From assembly GCA_950295325.1 (NCBI GenBank), contig OX485803.1, forward strand, positions 73,361,554 to 73,425,553: 64,000 bases of DNA, read 5' to 3'. This stretch comes from Polytrichum commune. Lineage: Eukaryota; Streptophyta; Polytrichopsida; Polytrichales; Polytrichaceae. Below the pieces are notes generated by a model. The model made no database searches. It saw only the letters and a list, made by a program, of their open reading frames with translations, and had not been told where the DNA came from. Position numbers and translations under genes: made by a program. Numbering within the stretch: position 1 is the stretch's first letter; the number at the start of each line of letters is the position of its first letter. Of the stretch, positions 46,187-58,554 are shown piece after piece.

Positions 46187-49100
46187 ATGCGGATGTGTTC
46201 TGAAACACAAACGCATCTACTCATGGACAATGCTTTATGCAAAGTTGGAGACAATGTCCTGGAGACTTTGGACGACTTCTTCCTTACATCAGGTGGCAGG
46301 CATCCATCGCTCATGGAGCTGCCCTTTGCGATTCAGGAGATTCAATGGGAGCGGATGCAACAAGAAAAAGTGTACGTCCATGGCATAAAGAACGGACTGC
46401 AACAAGTGGCATTTGAAATTGACTTGTGGAAATTAGAGCTTCCAAAAGATGGCAAGCCAAAGGTTGTGGTGCATCAGGTGTCTGGCCCGTGGTATGTCCA
46501 CACTTCTTCAATATTGACAACCTTACGTCTTTTATTTTCTTCTAACCTCAAATGATGTCTCCAGTCACATTTTTCATGATAAAGACCTCACCAAGAAGTG
46601 CATAAATGAGAAGTAAGATCTTCTCCTTGGAGAATAACAATTGTTGGATCTGCAAGGATCAAGAAGGTTATTCACATGTATGAGATCTTTTGTCAGCGAT
46701 GACAGTAGCCTTTGAGACTTTCCAGTAGATTCCTCTTGAATTCTGGTGCAGCTTTATGTGTTTGAACATGAATGTATCTATTTTTTTTGGTTCTGTCAAT
46801 GCGATGCAATTGTTTGACATGCCCTTCATCTCAACCAAACAATCATTCTGTTTCTAGTGGTGCATAAGTTCTATCAGTGACCTAGCTGTATTACATTAAA
46901 GGCTGTTCACTGTTGGGCAAGCGTCCAGTGCTTAGGGTGTAGCGTGTATTTGTCTTTCTCACACAAGAGAATGTCTCCTAAACCAGAATATGTTTATACC
47001 GTCAAAAATTTCAGCAACCAATTATAAAAGATTGGCTAAGCTGTCACATAACCAAATGACTTTAATGGTCGATGTCCAGTTTCAAGAGATGTAGAGATTA
47101 CTGAAGTTGTCTCTTGTTAAGTTGAATGCTCAAAGTAACTAAGATTCTTCCATAGATGGCTGTAAGTCTAATTTTGCACAGTCGCACTGAATTTTTTGAT
47201 ATTGTTTTAGAAGTAGCCTTCCTCTGGTGTTGAGAAAATTTGTCAGAATAACTGATCTTTCTTTCATCTCTGCAAGTGTACTGTGCACAGTTGTACTGAT
47301 TTTTTGATATTGTTTCATAAGTAGCTTCTTCTTGTGTTTGAGATAATTCGTCATGAAAACTGATTCTTCTTTCATCAATGGCAAATCAACTGGCATGTGG
47401 GGAGATGTTCTTGTACTCTAGTGATTCTGGAATTGATGTTCAGGAGCTGGTATTGTTCTTGTCCATTATTGCAGGCTGGAGCTTCTTAAACCCCGTGACT
47501 TTTATCTAGAGACAATGAGAGTTGTCTTGGTGGCAGCTTATTTTCTTGCCTTTGTTAAGCAGAGTCCAAATTCTTCAAAAGGTGCAGTCTGGCGATATGT
47601 GCGGAAGGAGTGTAGGTAGGATGGTGCAAGAGCCAACTCTACATGTGTCTTATATTTGCTCAACTGATATGCTGTTATTGTCAAGTCCAAGTATCACCAT
47701 GCAGTATTATCTTCAAACCCTGTGGTCATCTCCACAACCTGTTCAGAGAATAAAAAAGGACTAGTTGCAGTTACCAGTGTTTTTGTATTCTCTCACTGTT
47801 TCAGGAGTCATGGATTATGATGTACCAAGCTGCAGTGATTATTTTAATGTGACTATTTTAAGGCCATTTGTTTTGTTGTGAATGTTGATGGTAATGGATG
47901 CTTTTTTGCTGACAGTCATCTTAAAGCCAAGGCAAATGAAAAAGATTTAGCACAAGCATTTCTACTTCTCCAAGCTCTAGTGAGGAGCGATCCAGCCTTG
48001 GAGGATTCACCTGTGAGTAATCAGCTATTGACTATAATTGTGAAACGTCTTGTTTTCCTTTCACATTCCTCTTTGACAAACAGAGAAGTTAGAGTCTTGC
48101 CACATGAAATGTGATTTCCTGAATTTGGAGGTGTTCTATTTTAATCTCTGCATGTACTGTAATTAAGAGGGTGAGGGATATTAAGGTCATTCAAGTTTAT
48201 GGACAAAGTCAAGTATGTCCACAGGGATTAATCCTAGACATAATATTGCAATTTCAGGAAATGCAGCAGTCAATGATGTTTCATGGTTTGACTCTGAGTA
48301 ACTCTGTCATTGCACAAACAGACTGTTCTTTATTGTGAGAACATTTATGGAAGAGTGTGCCATGCCGCACACTGAAACTAAATGACTTCACCAAGATATG
48401 TTGCTAAAAGTCCAAAGTTCTGTCGTTTACACAAGCATGAATGTGGGCTTTGGTTGTGTGAGTTGTTTCTTGGCTGCTTTGAGTACTTATTAATTACCCC
48501 AAAATCCCTCCTCCCCCCATAAGAAATGGAAATGGAAGCCTTCGTTTGAATTTACCAGCCACACCTGACAATTGATCATGTCGTGTACTTGATTGGATGG
48601 TATGCAAGTCATACAAATATTTATACTCTTGAGATTGAACTAAGAATCAAGAAAGCAAGGTGGCTACTCCAAGTCTCAACCTGTGTCTAGTCTAGGTTTC
48701 TTGTGAAAATTTCGTCTGGGTATTGACAGTGAGAGTAGGGAAATTTGATGTGGAGAGAACATTTTAGGCTGAATTGTATGATCAAGTGATATTAGTTTGA
48801 GAATTCTTCAGAAAGAAGGAAAGTTCCTGAATTATCTATTCTGCTCAATGTGCTCTTTCCCTCATCATTAATGGAGTTCTCAATAGCTGGGCAATAGGTC
48901 AGGAGATTTCACTTCAGTGGGCAAACAATCAAATTTCAAGAGAGGCATGTCGATTTCTTGCCTTTCATACACACTTGATAGATAGATGTGAATTGGAATA
49001 CACACTCTATTTCTCTTGATGATTTTTATGGCACTGCTCAAAATTGGAACGGTAAAGAAGATTTCAAGTGGGTATAACTCACTCGACCACTCAAGAAATA

Positions 49101-52100
49101 ACTGAAATATCTCCATCGTAAGAACCAGGATATCAACCTAACAGAGGCTTCATCACTTATGAGGCCCGACATCCTGTTGTGGGGAACCTTCTAAGGCTTT
49201 TCCTTAAATGTCTTTTCTTCTACAGGGGCAAGCTAAAGCGAAATGAAGTCTGACCTCACAAGTTGATACTGAATAAGGATAACCTCTCGCAATTTGTGGA
49301 TTAGGTATGCGCTTTGATTGCTAGCTAACATTACAACAAAATGTACTGGCTGCTACGGGGAAGGTTGCAAACCTATTTATGTACCTCAATAATATTTATG
49401 CTTCTAAGAATCATAAATTGCAAGAGTGGAAGATGGTGTCAAGTGATCATATCTATGCACAATGTTGGTGCTTGTCTGGTAATACAAAAAGCATGGTTAC
49501 AACGATGACTGCACTACGAACAAGCTAGCAATTGGAAGTGTAACCAGACTTGTGCAACTTGGTATGGCAACTCTGATTGTCGTGTGATTGTTCTTTGTTT
49601 ACACACTCGTTCTTATTAAGCAAGCTAATACTAATGAGCTGAAAATTGTATGTGGTTTTTGTATGTTGACTGTTGAATCCAGATATTACAGAAATTTTTC
49701 CCAACACTATCCAAGAAGCTAGGATCTCAATGGTCAAAGGTGGGTTTTTGCTGGGTGTATCAGGCTTTGAAGTTCTAAATTTGAATTCGAGTAAGGTGGA
49801 CTTGCTCCATTATAAGATTGCTTGGTTTCTGATTGCCTAGATTCAAAGTAACTGGATTTAGTTACTTTGAATCTAGAAGAAGACATCAGTTAATTCAGGT
49901 TGGGAAGCTTTTACCGTATGGTAAGTTTCCAGACAACCTAAGGAGTTTCCTTGAGCTGCTGTGCACAACACGATGTTATAGATGTTCTGATTAGTGCACT
50001 TATGCATACAAGGAAGACACTTAACTATTAAATGTTCTTCTTGTTAAGGGTGTTCACATTCCTATTTGGATTTACTGATTGTAACTTGGATAAACGCAGA
50101 GCCTTTAATAAGGTGAAGGTGAGGCCAAAAAGGGCTACCTTGAAATTTTATAACTTCAATATGGAAGGAAGATGGGAAGATTTGATCCTGCATGACAGTT
50201 TTATTGTTTGTCTTTGTCAGAAAACTCATGCAAATGGAGAAAACTTATCTACTGCAATTGTGAAAAGAGAGATTATGTCACCGACTCGGGAGCCAGTAAT
50301 GGAAGCAATATGCACTAGCAAGAGGAAAACTTTTGATGCACCATGGATTGTCAGCGATATTGTAAAGGAAGAATTCAGCTCACAATCCCATATGAAAATG
50401 CGAAGTCTGAACTCCTTTCCAGTAGAAGCAGATCTTCCCCTGTCCAAGAGACTCACCCCAGCAACTCTGAAGAAGAAAAGACCAGGTCGGCCAGGACGAC
50501 GCAGGAGGGGGAAGCGAAATGCTGTGTCAGGAAGAAAATCAGAAGCAAAGGAGGACTGGATTGATGAACCTGATGTATGTGCGTTTTGTGATGATGGAGT
50601 AGATAATGGTGAAAAACTACTCTGGCAAGCACCTTAAACCTTTATCTCATGCTACTAAGCAACTTGGGATGACGATTCGCATTTGTTTGGCGATGACTAA
50701 TCAAATTCTTTTTGCAAGGACAAACTCTTATTTAATATTATATTTATGTCTGCTTTATGCAGTTGTGATGGTCGTTGCATGCGTTCGTTTCATCCAACAA
50801 TAGGCTCTGGCTGGGCAAATAGGTGTCCGACTCTTCAACTCACTAGAGCAGCAGTTAGTGTAAGTTCCATATCCTTTCTGTACGCTATTTATTGCCCAAC
50901 CAGAGAAAATGCAGATGCAAGCAGAAAAAATGTTGCTCAATAAACACATATTTGAGGGTTTTGGTTGCAGGTTGAAAGTTACGTCTGCCCCAATTGTGAA
51001 TTTGAGCAGCACCAGTGCTTTGCTTGTGGCAAGCTTGGAAGCTCAACAAATTCTCTTGACCTACAGGAGGTAAGACACATGACCTCCCAGCAGGTAACTG
51101 TTCATTCATTTAGGCTCATTCCCTGCTTCATCGCAAATTAAAACTTGCCACTCTGAATCATGTCAGGCTGGAAGGAGTTTTCCTCATACAACTCACACAT
51201 CTGACACAATTCATATGAGGTCTGAGTTGGCGTTAATTATTCTTGTTCAGGTGTTTGTCTGCGGGGCTAAAGAGTGCAGGCGATTCTACCATCCTGATTG
51301 TGTATCCAAGCTTCTTATTCCAGAAGGAGCACAATCGAATTTGGCTTGCAGCATTCGGCTTGGTGAAGAAACATTTATTTGTCCACTTCATACATGTGCA
51401 AGCTGCAACTCAGCAGGGGATGATAGTGTGCCTGAGATGGTTCTGGTCAAGTGCAGGCGGTGCCCTGTGGCTTGGCATAGGAAGTGCCTGCCAGTGTAAG
51501 CATCTTCAGAGGAACTGGGGCTTGGAGCATCTTCAGTATGTATTGTTAGGTATTCAATGTGGGCACACAAGAGTGTTGAACACAATGACTCTCTCTGGGC
51601 TTCCTGCAATCTAGCTCTTTTGCTCTTAACTGACAGCGTTGACTCACATCAATGATAACTCAGGGAATGCGAGAAGCAGTTATGGCCGGTTGATGGAGGC
51701 CAGTTCGTCATGTATTGTGGGTGAGCATCTATTGGCCTTTTACTACGGGTTTGAGTCTAATTACTGTCCCGTCTTCCGAACAATAGTTTTGTGTTTATCC
51801 TCACAATTTGTCAGGCTTGAATCTTTTAGTCATCTTCATGACATAATATCACCTCGTACATGGTGATGCTACATTTTCTTCAGCAGCAAAATTGTGTAAA
51901 GCATCTTGGAACACTGCATTAAAAAGAGACACATCTAATTTCCAGAAACTAGGGCATGTTATGTTGCGTTCTCTACATGAAACAGTCTTGCGTTCCCGCT
52001 TAAATTTCTGGCTTTGAGTTCCCATGGAGGCTACCTTCAACTTTTGAGAATGCCCGTCATGTTTACGACTTATCTGCCTTATATCCAACCTGGTATAATT

Positions 52101-53186
52101 TATCATCAAGCTATACCTTGCTGTGGGGATTGGTCAGACAATATCTTGCACTTTGTCTTCAGAGATCACTTGCATTGCTAGTAAGAATTCTTGATAAAAT
52201 AATTTCTTTTGCTTTGAATGAACAGGAAACATACACTTGACCCAGAGTTGTTGACACCAAAACGGGACCACATTGTATTTCCCAAGGGCATCAAAGTAAG
52301 TTAAAGCTTAACATTTTGGTTAAATCATTCTTATGGAATTTGGGAATGGTATGTGCTTGAAGCAGGCACAGTCTTCTTTTAGTTTAGTGTTGAGGAACAC
52401 AGATGAAATCATGTGACCAACAGTTTGTTACAACATTCATGTTCTTTACATACTATTAGTGTTCCTAACTTTTCAAGGCTTGCATTCTTTCCATTTATCT
52501 TCCAGGCCGGTCCTCTAAGCAGCAGCATCAGCAGCCTTGTAGATGATGGACATTGGCCATCTAGCGATATTCCTGTACCAGGTTGGCCATCCCCAAGTTA
52601 CCTGAATATCTTTTTATGGAGCATTCTTAGTAAATTGTTGTGCTATCTGCACTTCCTGTGTTTAGTGACTGACGTGGTGTTGCAGTAAAACTGGTATATT
52701 GTACTGCATTGTGCTCTTGAAACCTATCACTACTTGTCGGTAGATATGAAGATGTGTTGATTTTACCACTGTCTAGTCATGCAGCAGTGCCATTGAAAGC
52801 CAAAAGGCTGAGGATAGTAGGCAGCTATCCAGTTAGATTGATTTGTCCTGGTACAAATTTTTTTTTGTCTCAGAGAACTTTGGCACTGGACCACATGACA
52901 CCGGGACTTTTGCAAGGTGATCTTCAGGCACTTGTGCTGGCGTTTGCAATTTAGAGATGATCAATAAGGAGGTCATTAGTCTGTCCTGGTTACATATGCT
53001 CCTGAATACCAAGTCTCAGGGCTACCGTGCAATGTAGCCCTATGTTCTTGTAAGAATCTGTTTATACATGCACAATTATTTGATGTACAACATCTAATTT
53101 GTGTAGGGTGTGTGAGATCATAACAGAATCTCGCCAAGCTATCACTCGTCAGATGGTCATGCAGATGGTGAAGCCTGCCCCACAGG
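46187..53186 (+). CDS. EDM2: EDM2-like PHD-finger chromatin protein, C-terminal part not found
   Basis: EDM2 binds histone marks and steers poly-A choice and silencing at genes with intronic heterochromatin. Exons seen: 46187-46491, 47475-47615, 47916-48012, 50100-50624, 50763-50859, 50971-51069, 51251-51495, 51664-51720, 52226-52295, then less certain 52506-52581, 52785-52816, 53117-53186. The N-terminal domain matches (EIQWERMQQEKVYVHG, ELLKPRDFYLETMR, VWRYVRKE, NEKDLAQAFLLLQALVRSDP). The PHD cluster follows: DVCAFCDDG..GEKLLCCDGRCMRSFH, YVCPNCEFEQHQCFACGKLG, CRRFYHPDCVSKLL, FICPLHTCASC, CRRCPVAWHRKCLP, then HTLDPELLTPKRDHIVFP. A basic AT-hook-like patch (KKKRPGRPGRRRRGKR) precedes PHD 1. 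The phase between 48012 and 50100 does not fit, so a small exon is missing there. The methyltransferase-like domain of EDM2 was not found downstream. It may be truncated or continue beyond the window. Confidence 0.85.
47178..47376. repeat. Tandem duplication in an EDM2-like intron, period 108 bp
   Basis: 47178-47268 and 47286-47376 share GCACAGT(C/T)G(C/T)ACTGA, TTTTTTGATATTGTTT and TCTTTCATC in the same order. Intronic, so probably neutral. Confidence 0.8.
49837..49876. repeat. Perfect hairpin with 17-bp arms in an EDM2-like intron
   Basis: CTAGATTCAAAGTAACT and AGTTACTTTGAATCTAG are exactly complementary around a 6-nt loop. The transcript would fold into a strong stem about 220 nt before the PHD-1 exon. 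Confidence 0.88.
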
Positions 53187-54000
53187 GTGAATATCAGGCA
53201 AGCCTCTTCTGTCACACTTGAAGAAGCATGTGGTGTGAAGAAAAACCTATGGCATTCCACTGTCAGTTTTAGTTGGCATTTTACAGATTGTGCATGCACC
53301 TGTTTAGATGCCACACAGTATTAGGAGAGCACCGAATAGTTGTGAAACTGACTAATGTTGGATAGCCTCCATACTGGTGATGCAGGTAATTGTGACTGTG
53401 CCACACATGCATGACAGTACCCTGGCTGATTGTACGGACTAGATTATTTCTCTCCAAACCAAGCAGCAATGTCTTCAAATCGCCCCGAGAGTTGCCAGCT
53501 CAAGAGCTGAATCTGCTGTTGGCATGAATCATTGTTGAAAGAATGTCTTTTGCCTTTCACAGAACTTCTGTTACTCATCATTGCGGAAAGCTCTGCCAGG
53601 TTTACTCACCTAAAGCCCAGTTGATTAACTTCTATACCTGAGTGACGTCTCACAAGGCCAAAGGTCTTTGATATGAGATGATTCCTGTTCTACTTTGTCA
53701 GACAATATTTACCTATATTGCAAGTTAAATGCAGGATTGGTAATCGTAGACGATTTTGAGAGATAGAAAGCTATGCCTTTTTGTTAATGAGAATCGGGAT
53801 CTCTCTCAGTGATCCTTGTTCAACTGTGAAGGACCTGGAGAACGATTTTGTCTACTACTATTAATACAACCATTGAGATTTGATGCGGACATCGGTGTGC
53901 TTCTGGGTGTTTGGGCTTGAGATTTGATTTCTTGAAGGGTGTGTCCAGGCCATACCAGAAGTGACTATTGCAATGTTATGCTACATAGGAAAGAACAAAC
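53187..54000. other. Sequence downstream of the last EDM2-like exon
   Basis: No further EDM2 motif was found on the plus strand here. It may be intron or the 3' end. The family D repeat follows. Confidence 0.35.
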
Positions 54001-54345
54001 AATTGTGGAGCACATGTGTCCTATGGGATTGCTCGTCTGACAAAGGTATGTGGGCCATATGCGGTCACTCTCTAATTGGACACCTATATTCAAGTGGTAT
54101 ATGGCAAAAATTGTAGTCAAGAATGGACACCAAAAACACATGTCTTACAATGAGATTGGACTACTTGCTCAAACTATATTAATTGTTCTAGGTACATGTG
54201 TTGACAAAAAAGGAATCTTCACTTTGACTCCTTAAAGTTTTTCTTCTTCATTCTGATTCTAGAGTTTAGAATTGCTAACAGGATGAGCCAATTACTGATA
54301 TAAATCATCGGGCAAAACTGTCAGTGGAGTTGGAAGTGCCCACAT
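54000..54345 (-). repeat. Dispersed repeat family D, inverted copy
   Basis: On the minus strand it reads GGGCACTTCCAACTCCACTG, then GTCAAAGTGAAGATTCC, then TAGTCCAATCTCATTGTAAG. The second word is otherwise seen only in the copy at 24310-24360, so these two are the closest relatives. Confidence 0.7.
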
Positions 54346-54640
54346 TAGAGCCTTACTACAATATATAGATCCTGTTATCCAATCTTTTGTTGTAGACTTT
54401 CTGGCAGGCACATTCTTAGTATACTGATTGTCCCATTTAGTGCGTCTGGTACTGATTCCAGAACATACACTATTGATGAGTGAATTAGAAGCTTAAGCCT
54501 TGTCACTTGCCTCGATGAATGCTGCCAAGAAAATACTATCAGAATGCTAATATGAAGTGTGTGGTTGAGATTCCCAAGGCCAATTTCAACAACGACCCAC
54601 CCGAATCTCCAGCCCAACACTTCAATATCCCTAGCACAAC

Positions 54641-54866
54641 CAATGATTGGGGAGAACCGGCAGTTAGTTACAGATGAACCGGTTGAGTTTGAGAAATAAC
54701 CGGTTGAAGTTCAAGACTGCAGGAGAAGTACCGATCATTTTAGAGGAATTTATAGAATATACCCTAATTTAATAAAGGAAAACCGGAGGATGTCAACATA
54801 TAACCGGTTGGACTTGCGAACATTAGGTTCTCAACCGATTATGCCCGAAAATCTCCCTGATCACTG
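54641..54866. mobile_element. hAT-type MITE, family A, copy 6
   Basis: 226 bp, in the same orientation as copy 1. Starts CAATGATTGGGGAGA and ends TCTCCCTGATCACTG, with perfect AGCACAAC duplications (54633-54640 and 54867-54874). Confidence 0.96.
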
Positions 54867-54874
54867 AGCACAAC

Positions 54875-57800
54875 GAATCTTCTTGACCGAGTCATGAGTC
54901 TAGCTAACATTTTTGGCAGCCATGCTTGGATATAATTGCTAGACTCACTTGGTCAAGGTACCACCAATTATTTATGACTGACCCTTCAATACGATTAGCA
55001 ATCGAGCAAATTGAACCCCCGATCCTAGAAGGATTAGGAGAATCTCCCAATGTGGAACACACTAATGTGAACAAAGCACAACGAAGCAAGCAAGCTTGTG
55101 ACATCAAACAATGTGGAAATGTCTAACAAAGCTTTCATAAATGGATGAAGATAGTGGTAATCACCATGGACCATCCTCCGGGGGTTGAGGAGGAATGATG
55201 TATTGGAATTCGTAGAAATGTTGATGCAATGACGAAGCATCCACACAATTAAGGATTGTGATGGAGACAAGCCAAGAGATGAAGCAAATTATCAAACCCT
55301 AGATCTACATATGAAAGAGTTTCAATAGGTACTACGATGGAGTAGATCCAAGAACACCGTACCACTAGATCCCCCCAACATGAAGAAGCAAACCGTGAAC
55401 GCCACACAAATCCAAACCAAGCGAGAAGAAACGTTCACTTTGTTCCACAAGCACCTCACATCATCCTAACAGTGCTATTAACACTTATCCTACAACAGAT
55501 CCAAGAGTGTATTACTACACGAAGGTAGAGGGTGCTTAAACCAACACTTTAAGCTATTGCACACACATATGGCTACATGGTTGATATAAACAAGAAAACG
55601 GTAGAACCGTGAGGCTTTGTCCTTTATTATGAAAGACTACAACTGTAGATGTCCACTTTGCTCATGCTAGTTTATGGTTATTTACTATACCTATTACCAA
55701 ACCTTTCTTGGATTATGTGCACCTTCTTCTCAAATGCAGGTCAAGGACTGAAGCTACTCATTTAACACCCAAAATTTTAAAATAAATAATCAATAACTAC
55801 CAAAATAACTATTGTTAATTGTATTTTTTTTCAATACATTTTAGGGAGCAACTACAGTTAATTAGATGTATATAACTATAGTTAACATTCACATTAAATA
55901 AACTGGACCAAAAATAACAAGAACAAGTAACGTCCAAGTGTGAACGCAAAGTGGTTAGGAAATTTGTTCTTGAAATAGAGAAGTTGATGCATAGGCTTTG
56001 TCCTATAGACAAAGCCATAAATAAAATATTCATATTAGCCTTCGTTCTAAACATAGGTATAAAGAAAGAAACAATATTTTTAGCCTCAATTGGATATTTG
56101 ATGAATATTCAAAGTCAAAACCACTAGCTTCCTCAAACCAATATATAGGCCCCGTGTATGACGACCTTGGATATGATGAGGACCCCCACCTTCATTGCGT
56201 AGAACCAACACAACATAGTTGGGTACTAGACCCAAGCTAGATCAGAGTCCAACTAGTAACGGTGCGCAAAACCACATGGCCACCTCCATGATCCCACCTA
56301 ATTCGCTTCCAAAACCATCACCTCGCATTTTGGGCACCAACCCCTTTGTGCTTTGCGGGCCTACGTATGTGGCTTTGTGAATAGAATGGTTATAACAACA
56401 GTGTATAGAATGGCTAGAGTAGGAATTGACAGGCCACCCTAGACCCATCTTGAACCAACCCGAGATAGAGTGGAGCTCGTTACCTACCCTACATGGAGGT
56501 AGTGGAGGTCGCTATGAGGTGGCGCCCATACACTCCTGCACCATGGGGAACGCTTCAAGGTAGTGATTGAGAGGCGTTTATAGGTGTTGGTTTTGGGTGG
56601 GGATGTTGGTTTTATCACCCTCTACCTTACATGCCCTCACCCAATGTTGCTACCCTCAACTGCACCACCACTACCACACCCTACATCTCACCCCCACAAA
56701 TGCTTGGCTCTCCCCCGACCCACACCCATTGTGGTTAGATCCTTAGCATTGTCCTCCTCATGTCCAATGCTCGCTTGAATTGCATCATCAATGACCATCT
56801 AGATGTCGTTCCCTAACTTTCAACACAAGCCCCCAAAAGACTACCTAACAACACCACACCCCCTTTCCACACAACTATCTACAATACCCTCCATGAGACC
56901 GCCCACAAAACCTCCCAAAAGCTTGCCCACCACATTTTCTAGTAGATTTCCCATAATGCCCACCAAAAAATCAACCACCATCTCTCCCCACCTGGAGTAC
57001 TCCAAAAAGTTCCACCAAAACCCCTACACAAAAACAACACAACCCACCAATTGTGTAGCAATAGAGGAAAATAAAAGAAGTAGTCATTACCAATATTCCA
57101 CATTGTGTTTACCTTTGTAATCGTTGGAAACGTGTATGCCCATTTTAGATCCATATTTCTCGTGTTTTTTCTCTAGTTGCTTCATATACGACTCTTAGCA
57201 ATTTTCTCCTTTAGTTGGAAATTGAACACTCAATATATACACCTGAAGATGTGTGGGTCAATCTTCCACACTATGACCACCTCGTGATTAGAGAAGTATT
57301 ATGCCTATCCGTCAAGTCATTCTTCTCAGCCAAAGGTTTTTTTTTTTTTTTGTTTGTTTTTGACCCTCACTTATATGGACGTGGGTGTTTGTTAGTTATG
57401 TTGAGGTCCCCTTCAACTCTCAGCCTTAGACGGTGTAACCGGATGCTAACTGATTACATGAACAACACCCCTATCGGAATTAGACTTCACATAATTACAT
57501 TATCTTTGATGGTAGAAATATCCATGATTAATTACAAGGGGTAAGATTCCCTCTTAGTTGAATGAGTTATCTAGTATTTTTTAATACTCCTAAGTATCAG
57601 GTGCTCAAGTATTTTATAAGCCTATGTTTCCCTAGAATGTTAATTTAAGGTTAAGTCTCTTTAGAGTAATAAAGAATCTTGCATGTCTAACATTGTTCTT
57701 AACATGCATTACCAATTACAATTATATTGATCCTCTTCATGATACAAAATCCTAAGTCAAATATTGCCAAGTTTCCTTGTTAAAAAAATTAGGATTCTTC

Positions 57801-58225
57801 TCATACGTACTTTGAGCATGACTCAAAATGTACATCTTTATTCAATCAAATCCAATCTACCTAGTTAATAGGATGTTCCTTGTTGAAGTGAAATTCTATG
57901 TTGTGTTCAAGTATGAAGGGATTTGGCCCACTTGACGGTTTGATTGATCTCCCTTCATCTTGGAATTTCTTTTCCTCACATCGATTGAATCTCTTGCGGC
58001 ATCATTTGGGTATGCTCGATGGAATTACGATCTAATTCTTCTTGAGTGCTAACTTTAGTAAGTCATCTTAAACTCTAACCACTTTGATTTTAAGTGCTCA
58101 TCCGTGCTCGTTTTGGTTTATGTACCTTGCTTTTAGATAACATTTTCTAATTTGGATAAGTACTCAAGTCACATATGTGTAGTCCTTGTGTCAAATCTAA
58201 GTTCTAAATGTGTGAAGTTTCCAAG
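54875..58225. other. Long non-genic stretch
   Basis: No gene recognised. Part of it (about 56630-57060) is C-rich and low in G on the plus strand, giving Pro-rich open frames (56584-56778, 56803-57120) that look like composition effects. A poly-T run lies at 57336-57350. Confidence 0.4.
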
Positions 58226-58551
58226 CACTAGTAGAAAACTATGCCAAAAAGAGCCCCAGCCGAAATCAGCTGATGTTCTTTTGACCAGCTTGATATGCAA
58301 TCAGTAAACAACTACATACTTGTTTTTTGGTTTGGTGACTAAAATTTTGAGAATTTTGGGACATGTAATATATTGTAGGAAAGCTTTTGAAAACACCTTT
58401 CCAATGGTATATTACACACCCTAGAAGTTTTTAAATTGTAGTCACAAAATGAAAAAAAGATGTAGTCATTTGGCGGTTACAAATCATGTTGGTCAAAAGA
58501 ACATCAGCTGATTTCGGCTGCAGTTTTTTGGGGCACAATTTTCTTCTAGTG
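58226..58551. mobile_element. CACTA-type MITE with AAG target duplication and 31-bp inner palindromic arms
   Basis: 326 bp flanked by AAG on both sides (58223-58225 and 58552-58554), the 3-bp duplication expected of CACTA elements. Ends CACTAGTAGAAAACTATGCC and, reversed, CACTAGAAGAAAATTGTGCC. Inside, 58257-58287 and 58490-58520 are exact inverted 31-bp copies beginning CAGCCGAAATCAGCTGATGT. The perfect arms suggest a young insertion or a conserved foldback RNA. Non-coding. Confidence 0.92.
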
Positions 58552-58554
58552 AAG

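Noticed and set aside
56584-57120. Pro/Ser/Thr-rich open frames resembling a cell-wall protein
   Set aside because: They follow from C-rich, G-poor composition; no repeats such as SPPPP and no signal peptide.
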